Below are positions 56,280 to 64,000 of a stretch of DNA of 64,000 nt, piece by piece (the first letter of the stretch is position 1; each line of letters opens with the position of its first letter). Origin of the DNA: Aplidium turbinatum. Lineage: Eukaryota; Chordata; Ascidiacea; Aplousobranchia; Polyclinidae. The notes below the pieces were generated by a model. It ran no database searches. It had not been told where the DNA came from and saw only the letters and a program-made list of their open reading frames with translations. The stretch spans positions 52,436,477-52,500,476 of the forward strand of contig OU964918.1 of NCBI GenBank assembly GCA_918807975.1. The letters are read 5' to 3'. Made by a program: the position numbers and the translations under genes.

Positions 56280-57145
56280 CTAGGTGAAAAAGTTACCAAT
56301 TTCTATTCATACAGCGATGTCCGATGGTATGTGGGTACTTATAATCTGGAAGTCTGCCGGCCCGCCGGTGGTGGGTATGGGAATGGGGGGCATTGTTTAT
56401 GGCCCAAAACATGCGCTAGGTCAGCTGAAAAAGTTACCGCTTGAAACTTAGTTGGTTGTAAAGTAAATAGTTTCTAGATGATTGTTTGGTATGTGACAGA
56501 CATTTTTGGTGGTGGGGGGGGCTCTGACAGACAAGTTTTATACCCCCCAAAATTTGTGCTAGGTCAGCTGAAAAAGTTACCGGATAAAACCAACTGATTA
56601 TTAATCTGTGAGTTTTAAGCTTCACAAAAATATATGTGACAGACAAATTTGCTGGTGGGTGTCCCCTGACAGACGACCTAAAGTAGGTGACCCCCCTAAC
56701 TGAGCTAGGTCAGCTGAAATAGTTACCGGATAAAATCAACTGATTATTAATCTGTGAGTGTTAAGCTTCACAAAAATATATGTGACAGACAAATTTGCTG
56801 GTGGGTGTCCCTTGACAGACGACCTAAAGTAGGTGACCCCCCTAACTGAGCTAGGTCAGCTGAAATAGTTACCGGATAAAACCAATTGAAAATTAATGTA
56901 TGAGTGTTAAGCTTCACAAAAATGTATGTGACAGACAAATTTGCTGGTGGGTGTCCCCTGACAGACGACCTAAAGTAGGTGACCCCCCTAACTGAGCTAG
57001 ATCAGCTGAAATAGTTACCGGATCAAACCAATTGAAAATTAATGTGTGAGTGTTAAGCTTCACAAAAATGTATGTGACAGACAAATTTGGCGGTGGGTGT
57101 CCCCTGATGAAAGACCTGAAATAGGCCTAGGTAACCCCCAGGTTT
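56280..57145 (+). repeat. tandem array, 146-bp unit
   Basis: GCTAGGTCAGCTGAAA recurs at 56558, 56704, 56850 and (as GCTAGATC) 56996, exactly 146 bases apart. Diverged units precede it (GCTAGGTC at 56415 and a partial near 56280). Each unit also has AGTTACCGGATAAAACCAA, TTAAGCTTCACAAAAAT and GACAGACGACCTAAAGTAGG. Conservation is highest in the middle three units. Confidence 0.88.
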
Positions 57146-57309
57146 GCACTAAGTCAATTGATAGGAGGGATTTGTTAGCTGTGCTTTTGAAGTACGGTAT
57201 ACTAAGTAACAGAACATGATTTATCTACTTCATTTGTCTACACAAATAAAAATAATTACAGTGCAAGGAACTATATCAAGCGTTTTTGCATCTGCTTGGC
57301 TCACTACAA

Positions 57310-57405
57310 TCTCAGCCAGTAAATCAACCGTTTTCTACATTGGATTAACGTCTGCAGACGTTGAATCAATTTAAAAAAGGATGGATTTGCTGTCTGAGAT
57401 AGAGA
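57310..57405. repeat. short palindromic MITE-like element, copy 3
   Basis: CTCAGCCAGTAAATCAACC at the left and GGATTTGCTGTCTGAG at the right are inverted repeats, with core AACGTCTGCAGACGTT at 57347-57362. Confidence 0.55.
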
Positions 57406-57685
57406 AATCCGGTTGTATTACTTTTAGCGAGTTTGGTGATTGGAATTTTACAGCTCTAGTGCAAGCAAGCTGTTAAATTAGTTTGAAAGGGATCATTTGC
57501 TTTTGTGTCACAGCGGGCAACGACACATTACTAACAATTCACTTCTTAAAGCGCTTGATCATCTGACTATACCCTAACCATTTAGCTATGTGATAACACT
57601 TTTTTCGAAACTCTCTACAATAAGCTACTATATGACATCACAATGATAAATAATCATGTACTCTACGTTTTTTATTCCTCCAAAC

Positions 57686-59089
57686 CATCGGCGCCGGTTT
57701 TGAAAATCGCCGGGGGGGCAAACTTTCTAGCCGACTGATTGCTTACATTTAAAATTTTGATGTTTGTTTGTCAGCATTGATGTTTTTTTGCGTCTATATG
57801 CCATTGTACTGTATATCGTTAAGCTTTATAATGTAGGCTCAGTAGTAGGGTGATTCATAAATTGAATTTTTTTTTAATTCAATGGGGCACCCTCTTGTAT
57901 CGTGTCAATACCTGAAAAAATAATCCTGTCAAATTTTTAGAGCAATCGAAAGCATTTTTAAGGTTGCTACCGACTTTGAAAGCTGCACATAATACACAAA
58001 TGGGTCATTCCATATCAACTCAACGTCAACGGGGTGTACAAGCTCGGCCGTCTTAGATTTTCTTGAAATTCACACTAAAGTTTCATGTTGATGTATAATG
58101 AACACAAAAAAAATTTCAGCTCATTATCTCAAGACGTTTAGACCTTAAAGCAAGATGCAACAAAATTTGTTAAGTTTTGGTATTACACTTACAGTAAGAA
58201 AGAAAAGACCCAAGGAAAATGCACTTTAGCTCACATGAAACGCAGAAATAAACCTAAAGAAAAAGCCTGTGAACCTTTGCACAGCAGAAAATAGTAGCGT
58301 TAGTGTAGAAATTTTCCGACTCCTGCCCAGAGCATTTTGACGCAATAAGCCACACGAGCTCGTTCGGTGGAAGTTAATCAGTAATGCGCCGTATTAAGCA
58401 GCTACACGGCGCTTTGACTCTTCAAGCGCAAGTCGTTGGTCTGATGAAAGCCTTTCAGAGTGACTTTACTGAATTTTTAAAAAGCCTTCTAAAACCGTAT
58501 GATAGTTATAGTTCTGAGATGTCGAAGAATTATTATCAAGATAAAGTAATTAAGCATCACGATCGACGGCTAAAACTGGTGTGTCAGCCGTGAGACTTTA
58601 TTTGTCCGCCAAGATAGCTGCTCAGACCGGACACGTTTGTCCGCCGTCAACAAAAACGAATTTCGAGGCCTGTAGGCTACTTCGAATTATATGCTGGTCA
58701 CTTTGAACTTTAGCTCTTAATACGCGTAGATACTAAACTGAGCAAACAGCAAACCGCACCTCAGTATTGACACTCCCAAGAAAAAACAAAGCAGAAGAAA
58801 TCAAGAAAAGCGTTTTTTAATCATTGTTACTATGCTTCAACGGCACCATGCTGGCGTTTATCAGCTACCGTACTTCTGTTTCTTTTGTTAGCTTAGGAGC
58901 AGCGCTCTTGTTGCAACAAGTAGATCTTTTAATTGAGATCGATCCGCTATGAAGGTCAAACTAACGCAAATCTGAACTTAGAAGCATTTGATTTAGGATT
59001 ATTGAAAATAATTTGCGAGGGGGCAGTCACCCCAAGCTAAATTCACGGGGGGGCGCGGATCCCCCGCCCCCCTGGAGTCGGCGCCTATG
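57686..59089. mobile_element. hAT-like element with CATMGGCGCCG ends
   Basis: The left end CATCGGCGCCGG and right end TCGGCGCCTATG are inverted repeats; both continue into G- or C-rich stretches. A perfect 8-bp TSD CTCCAAAC lies at 57678-57685 and 59090-59097. It contains a copy of the CGAAATT-family right end (to 58672). Confidence 0.78.
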
Positions 59090-59261
59090 CTCCAAACCGT
59101 TATTCCATGAACAAGACTTTTCAAAGAGGCAGTCAGTGACAATTTAATACGCAACAAATCAGCGATCTAACGAGTATGGATAAATATTAGTAGGCTAAGT
59201 TGAAGAATATGATACAAAAACAGTGTAAAAAGCATCCTTTCGAAAAAACATTGACAGCAAA

Positions 59262-59305
59262 TCAACCGTTTTTTATATCAATTCAACGTCTGCAGACGTT
59301 TTCTG
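59262..59305. repeat. short palindromic MITE-like element, copy 4 (partial)
   Basis: ACAGCAAATCAACC followed by the core CAACGTCTGCAGACGTT at 59284-59300; its right half is replaced by CGAAATT-family sequence. Confidence 0.5.
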
Positions 59306-60355
59306 CAGAAACTTTGCACAACAGAAAATAGTAGCGTTTCAGTGTAGAACTTTTTCGACTCGTGCCCAGAGCATTGTGACGCAAGAAACCACACGACCTC
59401 GTTCGGTGGAAGTTAATCAGTTATGCGGCGTATTGAGCAGCTACACGGCGCTTTGACCCTTCAAGCGCACGTCGTTGGTCTGATGAAACCTTTTCAGAGT
59501 CCGTGACTTCGCTGAAATTTTAAAAAGCCTTCTAATCCGTAGCTATAGTTCTCAAATGGCGAAGAATTATCAAGATAAAGTGATTAAGCATGACGATCGA
59601 CGCTAAAACTGGTGTGTCCGCCGTGAGACTTAATTTGTCCGCCGAGATAGGTGCTCAGACCGGACACGTTCGTCCGCCGTCAACAAAAACGAATTTCGAG
59701 GCCTGCATTGTTTATACTGTAACCGGTAGTTGGAATGATAATATGATATATACAACACACAATAAACATGATAGTACAGTAATTAGCTATTATATAGGCC
59801 AGACATGTGCAACCACTGGCCCGCGGGCCGCACTGCGGCCCGCCAGGTTCCGTGTGGCCCGCGTGGTGCTCAACAAAATCATCTGTGTCGTGGACTGCAT
59901 CTACTAACAACTGATAAAAAAAAAATGCCGATACCGATACTCAAAAAATGGCCGATATCACCGATACCGATATATCGGTACATCTCTAGTTTTAATCAAA
60001 TATTGATTATTAACATGCTTTATGATTTTTTGTAGTTTTTGAAAATAAAAATGACTTTCCAGTTCTTTGCTGTTGTAGTCTTCAAGTTTGTAAAGAGTAA
60101 GGTTTTCAACCAACCATTTTAAAACGGTAAAAATGGATCAGCTTGTTTGTTATCAAACGATCATTTTCACATTAAAACTTGTAATTTTTTTCAAAACGAG
60201 TAATGAAAACAAAAATACTTTAAATATTTTTTAAAGTTTTTCCACAAAATAGTAAATTTTTTTCAAAACTACTAATGAAAACAAACTTCTCTTTTTCAGA
60301 TATTTTTAGTGTTTTATTTAAAAACTTATCAAAAAGGAATTATTAAGGGAAAGCA

Positions 60356-62165
60356 ATGGAATCTAACTCGTCTAACAGGCAAGAGTGATTTTATTTTTTT
60401 CTTTAATTCTGGTAAAAGAACCTAATTATTTCTGACAGGGTTTTTTTCTTTGAGTTGTTTTAATGAAGATTCTAATGCTTTTGCATGTGAATGACAATGG
60501 CTTTGTTTTCTTTTTAGTATCAGTTTAGAAAAATGGTACGCTCAAAAACTCTGTCGCTTTTGTCAGAAGGTATTTGAAACAAATTGGAGACTGAAGCGAC
60601 ACGAAAAATCTTGTGGCGTTTGCCGTAAGTGCAAGATCTCTTTTGAGAGGTTAGTTGAAAGCTCAGATTGATTGATTAATTGAATAAGGTTTTTAACACT
60701 GTTCGTTGGGTGACTGTTGTTTTATTTATTTTTAGTCAAGAACAGAAAGTGACACACCGACAGCCATGTACTAAGTATATTTGCGAGATTTGCAAACGTG
60801 TGTACAAAAACAAAAAACTACTTTCGAGGCACAGAAGAATAAAACACACCGTTTTATCGTCTGATAAAAGGAGACCAGCTCAAAAAGAACCTAATGATGT
60901 GGATATTTGGTAATTTTTTTTTTTAATATTTTAAAGAATGTTTATTGTTTATCATGTGCGTAGAGTGTGATTTAGTACGCTATTTGTGAAAAGAAAAATT
61001 TAATTTTTTGTAACAAACACATATTTTTTAAAACATAGCAAACTAACTAATGAAGCTATTGATTGAGTTTCGCTTTTAACAGCATGATCGTTGCTTACTT
61101 CACAGTGTAGATTCTAACGATCTGTTTTAGCCTGATGCTGCGAGTTCGTTGTGGCAATATCGACTTACACTAGCTTTCGGAACACAGTTCCTTAGTCATG
61201 TGCTATGACGAATGGTGTTGAATTCAGTGAGTGGTTCTTTCATGTGGCTCTTTGGTTTAGCTTGAGGCTGCCGGCTGTTGAGTTTCTGTGCTGTTAGGCG
61301 CTATTGCTGTGAAATTTTGTTGTATCAGTTGTTGGTAGATTAGGTGACGTAGTTCTTCCCTTTCGGCACGGCTGTTGATTTTTGGATTTAGTCTGCTTAT
61401 GAATATGGCCTCTTGGAAACGTAATTGTACCGCGTCATTTTCTCTGGCTATAATTTTACATTCAAAGTCGGCATGGCACTGTTGTTGACGATCAAAGACC
61501 GAACTTTTATCTGAGCTAAGGTGATCTTTGATGCGGGCATCGCCGACTTTGAATTTAAAATTATTGCCAGAGAAAATGACGCGGTACAATTACGTTTCAA
61601 AGAGGCCATATTCATAAGCAGACAAAATCCAAATCAACAACCGTGCCGAAAGGGAAGAACTACGTCACCTAATCTACTAACAACTGATACAACAAAATTT
61701 CACAGCAATAGCGCCTAACAGCACAGAAACTCAACAGCCGGCAGCCTCAAGCTAAACCAAAGAGCCACATGAAAAAACCACTCACTGAATTCAACACCAT
61801 TCGTCATAGCACATGACTAGGGAACTGTGTTCCGAAAGCTAGTGTAATTCGATATTGCCACAACGAACTCGCAGCATCAGGCTAAGACAGATCGTTAGAA
61901 TCTACACTGTAAAGTAACTAATGAAGGAGAGAGCAACCCCTGCCCACATGAAAAATTGAAGATTGTCGCATAGAAATTTTTGGTTATTTTTTTTTATCAT
62001 GTATATTTTTTGATATATTGTTTAAAAAAATTATTCAATTGTAGCCGCAGCATGGGTCTCTCGGAGGTCGACAATTTTGAACAAAAATGGTTTAATGGTT
62101 CTTTACCTCCAGGTTCTTATGCTGAGGTACTTGAAGAAGACTGGCTTATATTCTTGTCAGTTTAA
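60356..62165 (+). CDS. small C2HC/C2H2 zinc-finger protein (four-exon model)
   Basis: Exons 60356-60378, 60518-60649, 60736-60909 and 62045-62165 join in phase to 450 bases (149 residues plus stop). Introns 2 and 3 are GT-AG; intron 1 begins GCAAGA, a GC-AG type. The protein starts MESNSSNSISLEKWYAQK, then a C2HC finger (CRFCQKVFETNWRLKRHEKSC), a CxxC pair (CRKC), a C2H2 finger (CEICKRVY ... LLSRHRRIKH) and a tail with EQKWFNGSLPPGSYAEVLEE. Such fingers usually bind nucleic acid. The last exon may use a donor at 62156 (GTCAGT) and continue. Exon 3 could instead end at its own TAA at 60911-60913. Intron 3 holds two inverted Penelope-like copies. Host gene or the cargo of a mobile element: not decided. 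Confidence 0.55.
61094..61919. mobile_element. Penelope-like element 3' ends in head-to-head inverted pair
   Basis: Arms 61094-61472 and about 61541-61919 are reverse complements, about 380 bp each. The left arm codes on the minus strand (from 61589) KDHLSSDKSSVFDRQQQCHA, FECKIIARENDAVQLRFQEA and IFISRLNPKINSRAE, and the right arm codes the same on the plus strand. This is the pattern of the C-terminal end of the GIY-YIG endonuclease region of Penelope-like retroelements (HLSTDKxSxIFKH, IKEAIxIxxxxPxLN). Both copies are 5'-truncated and point away from each other. Confidence 0.68.
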
Positions 62166-62343
62166 GCAATACTTTGAGCGATCATGTTTAGTTGTTTGGG
62201 TATTATCAATATTATTAAGATTATTACCATTTGATTTTTGATAACTGTGGTTAGGACTGGATTCAAGTAAAGGATTTTTTTTATTTAAGTAATATTAATA
62301 AGTAAAGGTTAAAAAATTACTGATGTTAATTAAGTATTTCAAG

Positions 62344-62622
62344 TACCGTATTTTACGGACCATAAGGCGCACTTTAAATCCTTTTTTTTCTCATGAATTG
62401 ATCGTGCGCCTTATGGTCCAGGGCGCCTAATGTATGGATGAAGTGCGGTAGTATGCTGTATTGCCTACACTGAAAACCAGTACTGATACTACTATTATAT
62501 ATGGTCCGGTGCGCCTTATGGTCCGGTGCAGTGGTGCACCTTATGTATGAACAAAAACTGATCAAAGCAATTTATTGACAGTGCGCCTTATAGTCGGGTG
62601 CGCCTTATGGTCCGTAAAATAC
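62344..62622. mobile_element. MITE with CGTATTTTACGGACC ends
   Basis: The left end CCGTATTTTACGGACCATAA and right end TTATGGTCCGTAAAATACGG are perfect inverted repeats, followed inwards by GGCGCAC, with further GCGCCTTAT repeats inside. A TA precedes the left end. This end sequence belongs to a very widespread animal DNA-transposon family. Confidence 0.8.
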
Positions 62623-62629
62623 GGAAAAA

Positions 62630-63515
62630 TCTGCAATGCAAAAACAATGCAACTGTAGGAAGTGGTAGGGGTATATGCATATTTGCAATGTTCACATCAT
62701 GCTTCTTTTTGTCGACAGTGTATTGGCAAGATAGCTAGTTGCAATATCACGTTCGTCGTTCATTTGGTAATAATGAAGGTTTCACAAAAGCAATCAATCA
62801 AACAAGCCATAATAAATGAAAATATATGGCCTAGTCATTGTAGTCACCCAGTTGGATTACAGTTGTATCTCTCTCACTGGCTCTGGAAGTGACTTCTCAA
62901 AAAGCACAAAGAATCAACCAGACTGTCACTAAGAGAAGACTGAGTTTAGAGACAAATAGTCCAAGTACACTAAAGCATCTTTTAGTCTAAACTTAAGATG
63001 GTGGGAGAGAGGCAACACAGGATTTTAGATTTTTAAAATCTTTGGGACGCTACTTTTGGTACCGAAATAGAGCAAAATCCCGAAAGCGGATTAAGCTGTT
63101 TCGTGCCACACCTAGGTTATTTAGCTCTTTGAAAACTACAACATGAAAGGAGAGAACACACTTCACCAAAAACTTGTTTCGTGCAGTAATGCTAAATCTT
63201 AGATAAATGGATGGCTTTCGGCAGTAGAAGCTTGTTTGTTAAGTTTGTATTTTTCAGACTGCAGCCTGATTGCTTTGAATTTGAACAGCTTCCATTTTCG
63301 CATACTGTTGCAGTGAGGAGTTGATAAATTAAAGTTGTGGGATTTTGTAATTTTTGGGATAGAATTACCAAACGCATCGGTTTACCTCTGACAGCATCGG
63401 TTTACATCTGAGAAAGTCATGAAAAGCATTTTTTGCTGAAAAACGCCTGGTAACTCATATATTTAACGCACCCTACTTTCTAAGTTAAGCAAAGCGAAAC
63501 AATAATGTTTTCATT
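62630..63515. other. no gene recognised
   Basis: AT-rich DNA. The plus-strand frame at 62662-62892 and the minus frame at 63377-63192 show no recognised family. Confidence 0.3.
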
Positions 63516-63520
63516 GTTTA

Positions 63521-63590
63521 CCCGATAGCTCCGTTGGTTAGCGCGTGACTTCGTGAACCAAGAAGCTTTAAGATCAAGCGTCGCGGGATC
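63521..63590 (+). repeat. SINE family A, tRNA-like head only
   Basis: CCCGATAGCTCCGTTGGTTA and AAGCTTTAAGATCAAGCG match the head of the SINE at 28233-28558 on its coding strand; the B box is disrupted (GGGATCAAACT) and the body is missing. Confidence 0.6.
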
Positions 63591-63741
63591 AAACTACTTT
63601 CTAAAAGTAGTTTCTCGTTCCGTACTTCTAGAAATCCCTGTTACTACCCTAGGCTTTGAGTGGCAAGATTACATCTTACGGATGCTGGTTTTTGTTTGCT
63701 GCTTACATGGCATCTAAGTCATCATAGGAATATATTTGCAG

Positions 63742-63986
63742 GAGTACTTCACAGCTGGATTGTAGCACCGTCAAAACACTCCAGCACAAACCTCCTATGC
63801 TGGAAAGTAATTCAGAATGCAGCAAAACACAAATTTCTGAGCTTCTTCGGATCGAATCCGTCTCAAGCATGGCGGCTAACAGCCACAAGGCAGAGACTCC
63901 ACATCAAGAAGACGCTATTGCTTGTGGAAACAGTGAAGTTTTCCCAGTGGAGTCTCCTTCTCTAACTTACCAAAACGTGAATTCAG
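63742..63986 (+). CDS. internal coding exon of an unknown gene (partial)
   Basis: A 245-base open exon lies between an acceptor (TATTTGCAG at 63733-63741) and a donor (GTAAAT at 63987), phase 1 at both ends. It reads STSQLDCSTVKTLQHKPPML, then ESNSECSKTQISELLRIESV, and ends SLTYQNVNSG. It is rich in Ser, Glu and Thr and looks disordered. No domain is recognised. The rest of the gene would lie past the right edge, or it may connect back to the zinc-finger exons. Confidence 0.4.
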
Positions 63987-64000
63987 GTAAATGAGGTTTC

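Larger units (their letters stand above)
55798..59705 (+). mobile_element. CGAAATT-ended element (CAGGCCTCGAAATT termini), interrupted
   Basis: The left end CAGGCCTCGAAATTCAC and right end CGAATTTCGAGGCCTG are inverted repeats, with GTCCGCCGT motifs inside both. The right-end part is present twice (about 58250-58672 and 59317-59705), nearly identical. No matching TSD was found, so the left end may belong with either right end. A 69-codon plus frame at 58384-58593 lies in the repeated part; its family is not recognised. Confidence 0.5.
55643..59988. mobile_element. hAT element with TAGAGATGTACCGATA ends, copy 2, holding a nest
   Basis: Ends TAGAGATGTACCGATACC and TATCGGTACATCTCTA are the same as at 48510-50468. 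Flanks GTTTCAAT (55635-55642) and GTTTTAAT (59989-59996) match at 7 of 8. Only short terminal parts remain outside the insertions, which include a CAGGGGTTCCCAACC hAT end (about 55685), CGAAATT-family pieces, a 146-bp tandem array and the element at 57686-59089. Confidence 0.7.

Noticed and set aside
59805-59890. CpG-rich stretch as a promoter island (GCGGGCCGCACTGCGGCCCG)
   Set aside because: The GCACTGCGGCCC...CCACTGGCCC phrase looks like a hAT terminal sequence inside the nest, not a promoter.
1-64000. CRISPR arrays, bacterial operons, ribosome binding sites, rho-independent terminators
   Set aside because: The window is eukaryotic: split genes with GT-AG introns, LINEs, SINEs and hAT elements. 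The tandem repeats at 29.6 and 56.3 kb lack spacers of unique sequence.

Overview
This is animal nuclear DNA dominated by transposable elements. Host coding sequence is sparse and split into exons by GT-AG introns, two exon sets match animal-only families (a SOCS6/7-type signalling adaptor and a secreted cystatin-like protein), and almost everything between is interspersed repeat. The species cannot be fixed from the sequence. The compact introns and the mix of hAT transposons, tRNA-derived SINEs, non-LTR, Penelope-like and Ty3/Gypsy elements suit an aquatic invertebrate, possibly a tunicate or another deuterostome; this is inference.

Host genes. (1) 135-2018, minus: three in-phase exons of a secreted protein with two cystatin-like units, running off the left edge. 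(2) 20684-24645, plus: a complete four-exon SOCS6/SOCS7-like gene (553 aa; disordered N-terminus, SH2, SOCS box). (3) 27984-28626, minus: an acidic open frame split by a SINE. (4) 60356-62165, plus: a four-exon C2HC/C2H2 zinc-finger gene model (149 aa) with a GC-AG first intron; a copy of its 23-base first exon lies at 39864-39886. (5) 63742-63986, plus: one likely internal coding exon running towards the right edge.

Layout. 1-2.4 kb cystatin-like gene; 3.5-5.8 kb three hAT elements nested in one another; 6.2-11.5 kb tRNA-SINE and a broken Ty3/Gypsy fossil carrying a TA-flanked DNA transposon; 12-16.1 kb mostly unassigned DNA, an inverted repeat, a tRNA-like sequence and a SINE; 16.6-18.8 kb LINE (minus); 18.8-19.3 kb SINE holding the first copy of an iteron-bearing MITE; 20.6-25.3 kb SOCS gene; 25.4-31.5 kb hAT-like elements, SINEs, a degenerate tandem repeat; 32.8-38.9 kb a young Ty3/Gypsy element with both LTRs; 41.1-55.3 kb a 14-kb nest that appears to lie between the ends of one hAT element; 55.6-60.0 kb a second nest with a 146-bp tandem array; 60.3-64 kb zinc-finger gene with inverted Penelope-like copies in its third intron.

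Target-site duplications (TSDs) at the repeat ends give relative ages. The most novel material is the small MITE family with TTCGGTGAGTCCGA iterons at both ends (three copies, each with an 8-9 bp TSD), the long-TIR transposon at 44416-47428 whose transposase family I cannot name, and the depth of nesting.
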